NCBI GenBank assembly: GCA_963839955.1
Contig: CAWIXB010000001.1
Coordinates: 930,001-994,000, forward strand
Source of the DNA: CAWIXB01 sp963839955
GTDB lineage: Bacteria; Actinomycetota; Actinomycetes; JACCUZ01
Direction: 5' to 3'
Length of the DNA: 64,000 nucleotides
A program made the translations under genes and the position numbers. Below the pieces are notes generated by a model. That model saw nothing but the letters and a program-made list of their open reading frames with translations, did not search any database and was not told where the DNA came from. Below, piece after piece: positions 16,350 through 24,374 of the stretch; the stretch's first letter is position 1; each line of letters opens with the position of its first letter.

Positions 16350-17027
16350 GTGCCCGACGACGGTTCCGCCGAGATCGCCCTCTTCGACGTCGACGGCACG
16401 TTGGTCGACACGAACTACCACCACGCCCTCGCCTGGTACCGGGCGCTGCGTGCGCACCAGGCCGTCGTGCCGCTGTGGGTCATCCACCGCCACATCGGGA
16501 TGGGCGGTGACCAGCTCGTCGCCGCGGTGGCGGGGGACGACTTCGAGCGGACGCACGGGGATGCGGTGCGCGACGGCTGGAAGGCGGAGTTCGACGCCAT
16601 GATCGACGAGGTGGCCGCGGTGCCCGGAGCCACCGAGCTCCTCGCTGCGGTGCACGACAGGGGAGTCCGCGTGGTGCTTGCGAGCTCCGGCAAGCCCGAC
16701 CACGTGGAGCGCTATGTCGATCAGCTCGGAGTGCGCGACCTCGCCGAGGCCTGGACGAGCTCGGACGACGTCGAGCGGACAAAGCCGCACCCCGACCTGC
16801 TGGCCGTGGCGCTCGAGCGCGTCGGAGGCGGACGTGCCGTCACGTTCGGGGACTCGACGTGGGATGCGGAGGCCGCGCAGCGCCTGAAGGTGCCGGCCGT
16901 GGCCCTGCGCACCGGGGGCTTCTCCGCCGACGAGCTCTCGGCCGCGGGTGCCGCCGCCGTCTACGACTCGCTCGACGACGTACGGGCCGACCTCGACCAG
17001 GTGCTGGGCCTGACCGTCAGCCGCTGA
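16350..17027 (+). CDS. HAD-superfamily phosphatase (PGP/beta-phosphoglucomutase-like)
   Basis: 225 residues from GTG 16350. Motif I is LFDVDGTLVDTN with the nucleophile and acid aspartates, motif II VLASSGK, motif III Lys in RTKPHPD and motif IV FGDSTWDAEAA. A helical C1 cap lies between motifs I and II. Such enzymes dephosphorylate phosphoglycolate, sugar phosphates or similar metabolites; the substrate is unknown. The stop overlaps by 11 bp the 3' end of the convergent 46-residue membrane protein gene. An upstream open frame exists but overlaps the hemerythrin gene antisense, so it is not used. Confidence 0.87.
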   Translation: MPDDGSAEIALFDVDGTLVDTNYHHALAWYRALRAHQAVVPLWVIHRHIGMGGDQLVAAVAGDDFERTHGDAVRDGWKAEFDAMIDEVAAVPGATELLAAVHDRGVRVVLASSGKPDHVERYVDQLGVRDLAEAWTSSDDVERTKPHPDLLAVALERVGGGRAVTFGDSTWDAEAAQRLKVPAVALRTGGFSADELSAAGAAAVYDSLDDVRADLDQVLGLTVSR

Positions 17028-17157
17028 ACAGCGCCAGCATCTTGTCGGCCGTCGCGATGACGCCGTAGGCGAGGGCCACGAGCACCACGACCCACAGGAA
17101 CATGGCGAGCGGCGCGGTGTGGTCGGCGTGGTCACGTGCGGGTTGCTGCGTGCTCAT
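17017..17157 (-). CDS. Small membrane protein, putative MFS transporter small subunit
   Basis: 46 residues: a hydrophilic lead (MSTQQPARDHADHTAPL), one transmembrane helix (about 18-37, LWVVVLVALAYGVIATADK) and a short tail. Its ATG overlaps the OFA-type MFS stop (ATGA). Proteins of this size are known as conserved partners immediately after OFA-family MFS genes and have been proposed as a transporter small subunit. It probably binds the transporter in the membrane. The last codons overlap the convergent HAD gene. Confidence 0.78.
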   Translation of the reverse strand: MSTQQPARDHADHTAPLAMFLWVVVLVALAYGVIATADKMLALFSG

Positions 17158-18569
17158 CGGCGTGACTCCTCCTGGGACCTGATGTCCACGACGCTGTCGG
17201 GCTCGGTGGACTGCGGGCGCTGAGCCCGCGCGCCGTCGACGGTCTCGGCCTCGTGGTAGCGCGCGTCGACCGGCCGGATGGCCAGGTTGGCGAGGAAGCC
17301 GACCACCAGCACGCCGACCATGATGAACAGCGACAAGTGGTAGAGGTCCGCACCTTCCGCGCCCGCTGCCGACCGGTTGTCGGCGATCGCGTTCACGATG
17401 AGCGGGCCCGCGACCCCCGCCGCCGACCATGCGGTCAGCAACCGGCCGTGGATGGCGCCGACCTGAAGACCGCCGAAGAGGTCCTTCAGGTACGCCGGGA
17501 CGGTGGCGAAGCCGCCGCCGTAGAAGCTGATGATCACGGCGGTCAGAGCAACGAACACGGCGACAGAGGTCGTGCCGGCCACGGCGACGAGCAAGTAGAG
17601 GAGCGCGCCGATGCCGAGGTAGCCCATGTACGTCGGCTTGCGACCCAGCGCGTCCGAGGTCGAGGACCAGATGAACCGTCCGGACATGTTGGCCAGCGAC
17701 AGCAGGCCGACGTAGCCGGCCGCGGCCGCGGCGGTGACGCTCGGGAAGAAGTCCTGGATCATCGGCGATGCCTGCTCGAGGATGCCGATGCCCGCGGTGA
17801 CGTTGCAGAAGAGCACGATCCAGAGCAGCCAGAACGACTTTGACTTGATGGCGTTCGCGGCGGTGACCTCGGCCGTGGTGCGCATCTTGGTGTCCTTGCC
17901 CGCCGGGGGCGACCAGCCCTCCGGGCTCCAGTCGTCGGCCGGCACCCGGGCGGTGAAGGCACCAAGGGTCATGGCGACGAGGTAGATGACCCCGAGGGTG
18001 AGGAAACTGGGGACGATGGCGTCGGCAGGGTCGTCGGCGTACGTCTCGAGCAGCTTGTTGGACAGCGGCGACGCGATCAGCGCGCCCCCGCCGAAGCCCA
18101 TGATGGCCAGACCGGTCGCGAGTCCAGGCCGGTCCGGGAACCACTTGATGAGGGTCGAGACCGGCGAGATGTAGCCGATGCCGAGGCCGATGCCGCCGAT
18201 GAAGCCGTAGCCGAGGTAGACCAGCCAGAGCTGGTCAGCGGCGACGCCCAGCGCACCGACCAAGAACCCGGTCGCCCAGCACAGTCCCGCGGCGAGCATC
18301 GCCTTGCGCGGGCCGCTGCGCTCGACCCACGTGCCGAGCACCGCCGCCGAGAGGCCCAGCATCACGATCGCGATGCTGAAGATGATGCCGATGGCGGTCA
18401 GGCTCGAGTCGAAGTGCTCGACCAGCGGGTCCTTGAAGACGCTGAACGCGTAGACCTGCCCGATGGACAGGTGGACGGCCAGCGCGGCGGGAGGGAACAG
18501 CCAGCGGTTGTAGCCGGGTGGGGCGACGGTGCGTTCGCGATCGAGCAGCGACGATGTCCTCTGGGCCAT
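17154..18569 (-). CDS. OFA-family (oxalate/formate antiporter-like) MFS transporter
   Basis: 471 residues from ATG 18569, chosen over an upstream in-frame ATG because a GAGGAAGG Shine-Dalgarno precedes it. There are about 12 transmembrane segments. The N-terminus RWLFPPAALAVHLSIGQVYAFSVF and GIGYISPVSTLIKWFPDRPG are characteristic of the OFA family, which exchanges small carboxylates. A central cytosolic insert (about 215-250) separates the two six-helix halves. It is coupled to the 46-residue protein downstream. The substrate is unknown; oxalate metabolism genes are absent from the neighbourhood, so a monocarboxylate such as pyruvate or formate is equally possible. Confidence 0.88.
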   Translation of the reverse strand: MAQRTSSLLDRERTVAPPGYNRWLFPPAALAVHLSIGQVYAFSVFKDPLVEHFDSSLTAIGIIFSIAIVMLGLSAAVLGTWVERSGPRKAMLAAGLCWATGFLVGALGVAADQLWLVYLGYGFIGGIGLGIGYISPVSTLIKWFPDRPGLATGLAIMGFGGGALIASPLSNKLLETYADDPADAIVPSFLTLGVIYLVAMTLGAFTARVPADDWSPEGWSPPAGKDTKMRTTAEVTAANAIKSKSFWLLWIVLFCNVTAGIGILEQASPMIQDFFPSVTAAAAAGYVGLLSLANMSGRFIWSSTSDALGRKPTYMGYLGIGALLYLLVAVAGTTSVAVFVALTAVIISFYGGGFATVPAYLKDLFGGLQVGAIHGRLLTAWSAAGVAGPLIVNAIADNRSAAGAEGADLYHLSLFIMVGVLVVGFLANLAIRPVDARYHEAETVDGARAQRPQSTEPDSVVDIRSQEESRR

Positions 18570-18674
18570 GGGCCGGCCACCTTCCTCGAAGTTCGCAGCG
18601 CCACTTACCCGGGTGATCGCCTTGCTACCCATTGCACTGTTTCGAGGACAATCGGCCGCCTCCGGCGTCGGCCG

Positions 18675-20369
18675 TCAGTCGTCGGGGGCGAGGTGCCGTC
18701 GGGACTGCACCATGCGGAAGCGGCTCGCGACGTAGGCGGCGTCGGTGAGCGCGGCGTTGGCGGCCGGGTTCGCGCCGGTGGCGTGGAAGTCGGAGAACGC
18801 CGCGGACTGGTTGACGTAGACCGTCTCGGTGAGGTTGCACGACAGGGCCACGCCCGCGTCCAGCGCCGCCTCCTCGGTGGCGTCGAGCACCTTGTCGTCG
18901 GTCGAGTAGACGGCGCCGGTGATCGCGCCGTGCTCCCGCACCGTGTCGCGGAACAGGGCGACCGACTCGGCGGTGTCGTCGGTGGTGACGAGGAACGACA
19001 CCGGCCCGAAGCACTCCTGCAGATAGGTGTCGCGGTCGGCCGCGTCGACCTGCAGCACGGCAGGCGTGCGGACCCTCGCGTCCGGGAAGTCGGGATGCTG
19101 CACCGCGCGCGAGGCAAGCAGGACCCGGCCGAGAGAAGCGGCACCCTCGAGGCGTCCGGCCACGTCGTCGTTGACGATCGCGCCGAGCAGTGCGGTCGCC
19201 CGGGCGTCGTCGCCGAGCAGCGCGTCGATCGCACCGGCGAGGTCGCGCGCCAGGTCGTCGACGGACTTGGGCTCGCCGTCGGCGGTGATGCCGGTGCGCG
19301 GCACCAGGAGGTTCTGCGGCGTCGTACACATCTGGCCGCTGTAGAGGGACAGCGAGAACGCGAGGTTGGCCAGCATCCCCTGGTAGTCGTCGGTCGAGTC
19401 GACGACCACGGTGTTGACGCCGGCCTTCTCGGTGAAGACGGCGGCCTGGTGGGCGTTCTCTTCCAGCCAGGTGCCGAACCCGGACGAGCCCGTGTAGTCG
19501 ATGACGCGCACCTCGGGGCGCAGCGCCAGGACCTTGGCCAGGCCGTCGCCCTCGTGCTCCGCTGCCAGGGTCACCAGGTCGGGCGAGAAGCCGGCCTCGC
19601 TGAGCACCTCCCGGGCGATCGCGACGGTGATGGCGAGCGGCAGCACGGCGCGCGGGTGCGGCTTGACGACCACGGCGTTGCCGGTGACCAGGCTGGCGAA
19701 CAGCCCCGGGTAGGAGTTCCACGTCGGGAACGTGTTGCACCCGATGACGAGCGCGACGCCACGAGGGACGACGGTGAACCGCTTGGTCATCCGCTGCGGC
19801 GGCCGTTTGCCCTGGGGCTTCTCCCAGACTGCGTGGGCGGCGTGCCGGGTCATCTCGGCGTACGCGTAGGCCACGGCCTCGAGCGCGCGGTCCTGGGCGT
19901 GCGGACCGCCGGCCTGGAAGGCCATGGCGTAGGCCTGTCCCGAGGTGTGCATCACGGCCTGCGCCATCTCATGGCTGCGCACGTTGACGCGCGCCAGGAT
20001 CTCGAGGCTGACGGCGGCGCGGGCGTCCGGGCCGGCGTCGCGCCAGGTGGCGATGCCGGAGCGGGCGGCGGCGAGCAGCGCGTCGACGTCGACATGGGGG
20101 TAGGTCACGCGGAGGTCGAGCCCGTACGGCGACCGCTCGCCGCGCACCTCGCCGTCGGTGCCCGGCTGCTGCAGCGGGAAGGGCTTGCCCAGGTAGCCCT
20201 CGAAGGCGGCCTTGCCCTCGGCGGGCGACTGGGTGGCCGGTGTCGCGTCCGGGCCGTAGGCCTTGAGGACCTCGGGGTAGGCGGACCAGTAGGTGCGCTC
20301 CCGGGTGGCGGTGACCGCACGGTCGAGGGTCTCGCGGTGACGGACGAGGAGGTCGTTCACGGTCGTCAT
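18675..20369 (-). CDS. paaN: PaaN-type aldehyde dehydrogenase of phenylacetate degradation
   Basis: 564 residues from ATG 20369. The aldehyde dehydrogenase fold shows FTVVPRGVALVIGCNTFPTWNSYPG, the Glu motif in FTEKAGVNTVVVDS and the catalytic Cys in YSGQMCTTPQNLLVPR. The long N-terminal extension (1-170) and overall length match PaaN, the stand-alone ring-cleavage aldehyde dehydrogenase that oxidises 3-oxo-5,6-dehydrosuberyl-CoA semialdehyde. Other paa genes are not in the window, although a PaaH-like duplicated dehydrogenase lies at 61.8 kb. TAGGGT (minus strand, 20377-20382) sits 7 nt upstream, so translation is probably leaderless. Role outside phenylacetate catabolism cannot be excluded. 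Confidence 0.88.
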   Translation of the reverse strand: MTTVNDLLVRHRETLDRAVTATRERTYWSAYPEVLKAYGPDATPATQSPAEGKAAFEGYLGKPFPLQQPGTDGEVRGERSPYGLDLRVTYPHVDVDALLAAARSGIATWRDAGPDARAAVSLEILARVNVRSHEMAQAVMHTSGQAYAMAFQAGGPHAQDRALEAVAYAYAEMTRHAAHAVWEKPQGKRPPQRMTKRFTVVPRGVALVIGCNTFPTWNSYPGLFASLVTGNAVVVKPHPRAVLPLAITVAIAREVLSEAGFSPDLVTLAAEHEGDGLAKVLALRPEVRVIDYTGSSGFGTWLEENAHQAAVFTEKAGVNTVVVDSTDDYQGMLANLAFSLSLYSGQMCTTPQNLLVPRTGITADGEPKSVDDLARDLAGAIDALLGDDARATALLGAIVNDDVAGRLEGAASLGRVLLASRAVQHPDFPDARVRTPAVLQVDAADRDTYLQECFGPVSFLVTTDDTAESVALFRDTVREHGAITGAVYSTDDKVLDATEEAALDAGVALSCNLTETVYVNQSAAFSDFHATGANPAANAALTDAAYVASRFRMVQSRRHLAPDD

Positions 20370-20376
20370 GCCCGCG

Positions 20377-20382
20377 ACCCTA
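20377..20382 (-). promoter_or_regulatory. Leaderless -10 box (TAGGGT) for paaN
   Basis: Minus-strand TAGGGT, 7-nt spacer, ATG at 20369. Only 20 bp separate it from the divergent -10 box at 20403. Confidence 0.55.
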
Positions 20383-20402
20383 GCCGCCGCCCGCGCAGGC
20401 CC

Positions 20403-20408
20403 TAGGTT
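20403..20408 (+). promoter_or_regulatory. Leaderless -10 box (TAGGTT) for the metallo-hydrolase
   Basis: TAGGTT is followed by 7 nt and ATG 20416. Its -35 region must overlap the paaN coding start, so the two divergent promoters interlock. Confidence 0.55.
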
Positions 20409-20415
20409 CTCCTCC

Positions 20416-21264
20416 ATGACCGGCTGGACCGAGGTGGCGGCGGGAGTCTTCCGGCGGCGCTACCAACCCCTGGACGTGAACGTCTGCGTGGTGCGCGGTG
20501 GCGACGGACTGCTGGTTGTGGACACCCGTTCGTCGCACCGCGAGGCCGACGAGATCCGCACCGACCTGCGCGAGCTCGGTGCCGCGCCGGTGCGCTGGGT
20601 GGTCAACACCCACGCCCACTTCGACCACACCTTCGGCAACCACCGGTTCGGCCCCGGATCGGCGGTGGGCGCGACCATCTACGGGCACATGCTCGTGCCG
20701 GCGCACCTGGTGGAGTACGAGGTGCCGATGCTGGCGGACTGGGTCGAGCGGGGGCTCGAGCCGGTCGACGACTGGCGCGCCGTCGTGGTGACCCCGCCCG
20801 ACGTCCTGGTGGGCGCTCGCACGTCCCTCGACCTCGGCGACCGGGAGGTCGAGCTGGTCCACCTCGGGCGCGGTCACACCGACAACGACCTCTTCGTGCA
20901 CGTGCCGGACGCCGACACCTGGCTGGTGGGCGACGTCCTCGAGCAGTCCGGCCCGCCGATGTACGGCTCGGGCTGCTTCCCGCTCGACTGGCCCGAGACG
21001 GTCGACGCGCTCCTCGGGCAGATGGACGCCGGTCCGGCCGGCGGACGCACCGTGCTGGTGCCCGGCCACGGAGCGCCCGTGGACGCGGCGTTCGCCCGCG
21101 CCCAAGGGTCCGACCTGCGCGCGGTGGCCGACCTGATCCGGTCCTTGCACGCGGCCGGGGTCCCGGCCGCGCAGGCACTGGCCGAGGGCGGCGACCGGTG
21201 GGCGCTGCCCGCCGAAGGGCTGTCGGTCGCGGTGGCCCAGGGCTACCGGCACCTCTCCGGCTGA
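20416..21264 (+). CDS. Metallo-beta-lactamase-fold hydrolase
   Basis: 282 residues. Zinc-binding motif THAHFDHTFGN (HxHxDH), then GRGHTDND, the bridging Asp in WLVGDVLEQSG and the last His in VPGHGAPVD: all ligands of a binuclear metallo-hydrolase are present. It resembles the glyoxalase II-like/QscR-type branch rather than true beta-lactamases and lacks a signal peptide. It faces paaN head to head across a 46-bp gap with interlocking leaderless promoters, which suggests coordinated expression and perhaps a thioesterase or lactonase role in the same pathway (inference). Start chosen from the TAGGTT-N7-ATG layout. Confidence 0.88.
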   Translation: MTGWTEVAAGVFRRRYQPLDVNVCVVRGGDGLLVVDTRSSHREADEIRTDLRELGAAPVRWVVNTHAHFDHTFGNHRFGPGSAVGATIYGHMLVPAHLVEYEVPMLADWVERGLEPVDDWRAVVVTPPDVLVGARTSLDLGDREVELVHLGRGHTDNDLFVHVPDADTWLVGDVLEQSGPPMYGSGCFPLDWPETVDALLGQMDAGPAGGRTVLVPGHGAPVDAAFARAQGSDLRAVADLIRSLHAAGVPAAQALAEGGDRWALPAEGLSVAVAQGYRHLSG

Positions 21265-21289
21265 CGAGCCTCCCGGTCGCCCGACTTGT

Positions 21290-21334
21290 CCTGGTCAGGG
21301 CGTGACCCTGAGGCGGGTCAGGGTGCGGACCAGG
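21290..21334 (+). terminator. GC-rich hairpin after the metallo-hydrolase
   Basis: Outer arms CCTGGTC (21290-21296) and GACCAGG (21328-21334) enclose an inner TCAGGG/CCCTGA hairpin at 21295-21311; the two alternatives share a few bases. There is no U tract, as is common for actinobacterial terminators. Confidence 0.4.
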
Positions 21335-21390
21335 GTGGCCGGGGTGTGATCACCGATGTGCGGCGCGCTGCTCCGCCGCAGTCTTGAGGC

Positions 21391-22287
21391 GTGCCGAAAA
21401 CGATCATCGCCCAGCCAGCGTCGGCCCGGCCGCGGCCGGCGCGCGAGATCGGCCTGCTCGTGCTGCTGTACGTCGGCTACAGCGCCGCGCGGTTCGTGGC
21501 CGACCCCGATCTCGGTGCGGCGACCGGCAATGCGCGGCACCTGCTCGGACTCGAGGCGGCACTCGGCCTCGACGTGGAGCAGTGGACGAACGCGGCCCTG
21601 ACAGCACTGCCGGGCGCTGCCCTGCTGGCCAGCTACTGGTACGCCTTGTTGCACTACGCCGTCACACCCGCTGTGCTGCTGTGGGTCTACCGCCGGCGCC
21701 CGGCCAGGTATCGCTTGGTGCGGACCGCCCTGGTCGCCGGGTCGGCCCTCGGCGTGATCGGCTTCGTGCTCGTGCCGATGGCGCCGCCGCGGATGCTGCC
21801 CGGCTACGTCGACGTACTCGCGGCCACGGCCGAGCACGGGTGGTGGGGCGCGGACGCCAGCGCACCCCGTGGGCTCGGCAGCCTCACCAACGAGCTGGCC
21901 GCCATGCCGTCGCTGCACGTCGGCTGGGCGGTGTGGTGCGCCTGGGTGGTGTTCCTGTGCACGCGGCGGGTGGGGGCGCGGGTCGCTGCGGTGAGCTACG
22001 TCGTCGGCACCACTGCGGTCGTCATGACGACCGCCAACCACTACCTGCTCGACGCCGTCGCGGGTGCTGCCGTGATCGCCGTCGGCGCCGTCGCGGCAAC
22101 GAGCTGGGAACGAGGAAGGAAGGGTCGCGCGGTGCCCCCGGTAGGATTCGAACCTACGCACCCGGCTCCGGAGGCCGATGCTCTATCCCCTGAGCTACGG
22201 GGGCTCGGGCAGGGCGAAAGGCTACCAGTCGCCCGGTCTGGGGCGACTCGTGCGAACTGCCCACGCGAGCGGGTCGGCGCGGGTTAG
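21391..22287 (+). CDS. PAP2-superfamily (AUR1-like) membrane phosphatase; ORF reads through an antisense tRNA
   Basis: 298 residues from GTG 21391 (CAGTCT ends 6 nt before it). Five or six transmembrane helices occupy residues 25-235. The phosphatase motifs of the PAP2_3/inositolphosphorylceramide-synthase-like family are AAMPSLHVGWAVW and TANHYLLDAVAG. It should dephosphorylate or transfer lipid-linked phosphate at the membrane. Oddity: there is no stop codon until 22287, so the last ~50 residues (from about RAVPPVGFEPTHPAPEADAL) are the complement of tRNA-Arg. The conserved domain ends near residue 240. Either the tail is really translated or the protein is read through without function. 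Confidence 0.8.
   Translation: MPKTIIAQPASARPRPAREIGLLVLLYVGYSAARFVADPDLGAATGNARHLLGLEAALGLDVEQWTNAALTALPGAALLASYWYALLHYAVTPAVLLWVYRRRPARYRLVRTALVAGSALGVIGFVLVPMAPPRMLPGYVDVLAATAEHGWWGADASAPRGLGSLTNELAAMPSLHVGWAVWCAWVVFLCTRRVGARVAAVSYVVGTTAVVMTTANHYLLDAVAGAAVIAVGAVAATSWERGRKGRAVPPVGFEPTHPAPEADALSPELRGLGQGERLPVARSGATRANCPRERVGAG
22133..22204 (-). tRNA. tRNA-Arg(CCG)
   Basis: Read on the minus strand it folds as a cloverleaf. Acceptor GCCCCCG pairs CGGGGGC, the D arm is GCTC/GAGC, the anticodon stem TCGGC/GCCGG encloses loop CTCCGGA with anticodon CCG, and the T arm is GTAGG-TTCGAAT-CCTAC. The discriminator is A and the CCA is not encoded. 72 nt. It lies antisense inside the 3' end of the PAP2 open frame, 500 bp before argS, whose product charges it. 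Confidence 0.97.
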
Positions 22288-22290
22288 CCT
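22285..22290 (+). promoter_or_regulatory. Leaderless -10 box (TAGCCT) for the single-domain response regulator
   Basis: TAGCCT, 6-nt spacer, ATG 22297, no Shine-Dalgarno. The box overlaps the PAP2 stop codon. Confidence 0.55.
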
Positions 22291-22296
22291 CGCTGC

Positions 22297-22683
22297 ATGA
22301 ACGACCGGCCCCGGCGCGTCCTCGTCGTCGACGACAGCGACGTGATCCGGGCTCTGATCAGCGTGAACCTCGAGCTGGAGGGCTTCGAGGTCGTCACCGC
22401 GGTCGACGGCGTGGACGCGCTCGCCAAGGTCCACGAGGTCCACCCCGACGTCATGACGATCGACATCCGGATGCCCCGCCTCGACGGCTTCGACACGGTG
22501 GAGCGGCTGCGCGCCGACCCGCGTACCTCCGACCTGAAGATCGCCATCGTGAGCGCCTGCGCGCAGGAGTCCGACCTGGTGCGCGGCGACGCCGCCGGGG
22601 TCGACGCCTTCGTCACCAAGCCGTTCGACCCCGATGCGCTGGTGCGCACGGTCCGGGACCTGGTCGCTCGCCCGGTCGCCTGA
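22297..22683 (+). CDS. Single-domain (CheY-like) response regulator
   Basis: 128 residues, receiver domain only. Acidic pocket DDSD near residue 11, phospho-acceptor Asp in VMTIDIRMPRLDGF, Ser replacing Thr in IAIVSACAQ and conserved Lys in FVTKPFDP. No output domain, so it acts by protein contact or as a phosphate sink. No kinase is adjacent. The argS -10 box begins 11 nt after its stop. It is conserved in position beside argS in some related genomes to my knowledge, but its partner is unknown. Confidence 0.9.
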   Translation: MNDRPRRVLVVDDSDVIRALISVNLELEGFEVVTAVDGVDALAKVHEVHPDVMTIDIRMPRLDGFDTVERLRADPRTSDLKIAIVSACAQESDLVRGDAAGVDAFVTKPFDPDALVRTVRDLVARPVA

Positions 22684-22694
22684 GGGCGCCCCGC

Positions 22695-22700
22695 TAGCCT
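22695..22700 (+). promoter_or_regulatory. Leaderless -10 box (TAGCCT) for argS
   Basis: TAGCCT, 6-nt spacer, GTG 22707. Decides the argS start. Confidence 0.55.
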
Positions 22701-22706
22701 GGGAGC

Positions 22707-24362
22707 GTGACCCCCGCCGAGCTCGAGGCTGCCGTGCTGCTCGCCGTGCGGACGGCCGTCGACTCTGGCGATCTCGCCGTCGACCCGCCCAAGGCGGTCA
22801 AGCTCGAACGTCCCAAGGTCAAGGAGCACGGCGACTACGCGACCAGCGTGGCGCTGCAGCTGGCCAAGCCCGCAGGTCGGCCGCCGCGCGAGGTCGCGGA
22901 GGCGCTCGCGGGGCCGCTGCGCTCGGCCGCCGGTGTGGCGTCCGTCGACATCGCCGGACCGGGCTTCCTCAACATCACCCTCGACGCCGCGGCCCAGGGC
23001 GAACTGGCCCGCACGGTGGTGACGTCGGGGGAGGCCTACGGTCGCACGAGCACGCTCGCGGGGCAGCGGCTCAACCTCGAGTTCGTGTCGGCGAACCCGA
23101 CCGGTCCCATCCACCTCGGGGGCACCCGCTGGGCAGCGGTCGGCGACGCCCTGGCCAGGGTGCTGCTCGCCAGCGGCGCCGACGTGACGCGCGAGTACTA
23201 CTTCAACGATCACGGCACGCAGCTCGACAGGTTCGCCATGTCGCTGCTTGCCTGCGCCAAGGGTGAGCCCACGCCCGAGGACGGCTACGGCGGTGACTAC
23301 ATCGCCGACCTCACCACCCGCATCGTGGCAGCACATCCCGACGTGCTCAGTCTCGACGACGCCGAGGCGCAGGAGCTGTTCCGCCGCGAAGGCGTCGAGC
23401 TGATGTTCGCCGAGATCAAGCGTTCCCTGCACGAGTTCGGCACCGACTTCGACGTCTTCTTCCACGAGAACTCGCTGCACGAGTCCGGCGCCGTCGGGAG
23501 GGCCGTCGCGCGGCTGAAGGAGCAGGGCCACATCTTCGAGAAGGAAGGCGCAACCTGGCTGCGCACCACGACGTTCGGCGACGACAAGGACCGGGTCGTC
23601 GTCAGGAGTGACGGACAGCCGTCCTACATCGCCGCCGACCTCGCCTACTACCTCGACAAGCGCGAACGCGGCTTCGACCGCGTGGTGATCATGCTCGGCG
23701 CCGACCACCACGGCTACGTCGGCCGGATGATGGCGATGTGCGCCTGCTTCGGTGACAAGCCGGGCGAGAACCTCGAGATCCTCATCGGTCAGATGGTCAA
23801 CCTGCTGCGCGCCGGAAAGCCGCTGCGGATGAGCAAGCGAGCGGGCACCGTCATCACCCTCGAGGACCTGGTGGAGGCGGTCGGCGTCGACGCGGCGCGC
23901 TACGCGCTGGTCCGGTCCTCCGCCGACGCCCAGATGGACATCGACCTGGACCTGCTGGTCAAGCACACCAACGACAACCCCGTCTACTACGTGCAGTACG
24001 GCCACGCGCGCGTGTCCAGCGTGCTGCGCAACGCAGCCGCCCTCGGCGTGGTCCGCGGTGACGACCTGCGCCCCGAGCTGCTCGACCACGACCGCGAGGG
24101 AGAGCTGCTCGGCACGCTGGGCGAGTTCCCCGGGGTCGTCGCGACGGCGGCCGAGCTGCGTGAGCCGCACCGGGTCGCGCGCTACCTCGAAGAGCTCGCC
24201 GGGACGTTCCACCGGTTCTACGACGTGTGCCGGGTGCTGCCGCGCGGCGACGAGGAGACGACCGACCTGCACCGCGCCAGGCTCTGGCTGGTCGAGGCGA
24301 CCCGCGTGGTCCTGGCCAACGGGCTGGGGCTGCTCGGCGTGAACGCGCCCGAGCGGATGTAG
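22707..24362 (+). CDS. argS: Arginyl-tRNA synthetase
   Basis: 551 residues, class I synthetase of normal length. N-terminal Add-1 domain (1-95) for D-loop recognition; HIGH-type motif in SANPTGPIHLGGTRW; KMSK-type motif in PLRMSKRAG; helical anticodon-binding domain with the terminal GLGLLGVNAPERM. It charges tRNA-Arg, including the tRNA-Arg(CCG) gene 500 bp upstream. GTG 22707 is fixed by the leaderless TAGCCT box. The lysA GTG follows 12 bp after its stop, so argS and lysA are probably one transcript. Confidence 0.97.
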   Translation: MTPAELEAAVLLAVRTAVDSGDLAVDPPKAVKLERPKVKEHGDYATSVALQLAKPAGRPPREVAEALAGPLRSAAGVASVDIAGPGFLNITLDAAAQGELARTVVTSGEAYGRTSTLAGQRLNLEFVSANPTGPIHLGGTRWAAVGDALARVLLASGADVTREYYFNDHGTQLDRFAMSLLACAKGEPTPEDGYGGDYIADLTTRIVAAHPDVLSLDDAEAQELFRREGVELMFAEIKRSLHEFGTDFDVFFHENSLHESGAVGRAVARLKEQGHIFEKEGATWLRTTTFGDDKDRVVVRSDGQPSYIAADLAYYLDKRERGFDRVVIMLGADHHGYVGRMMAMCACFGDKPGENLEILIGQMVNLLRAGKPLRMSKRAGTVITLEDLVEAVGVDAARYALVRSSADAQMDIDLDLLVKHTNDNPVYYVQYGHARVSSVLRNAAALGVVRGDDLRPELLDHDREGELLGTLGEFPGVVATAAELREPHRVARYLEELAGTFHRFYDVCRVLPRGDEETTDLHRARLWLVEATRVVLANGLGLLGVNAPERM

Positions 24363-24374
24363 AGCGGACACGAC

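Noticed and set aside
17017..18144. Long minus-strand frame extending the 46-residue protein
   Set aside because: It runs antisense-frame through the OFA transporter gene; only the part from ATG 17157 has coding character.
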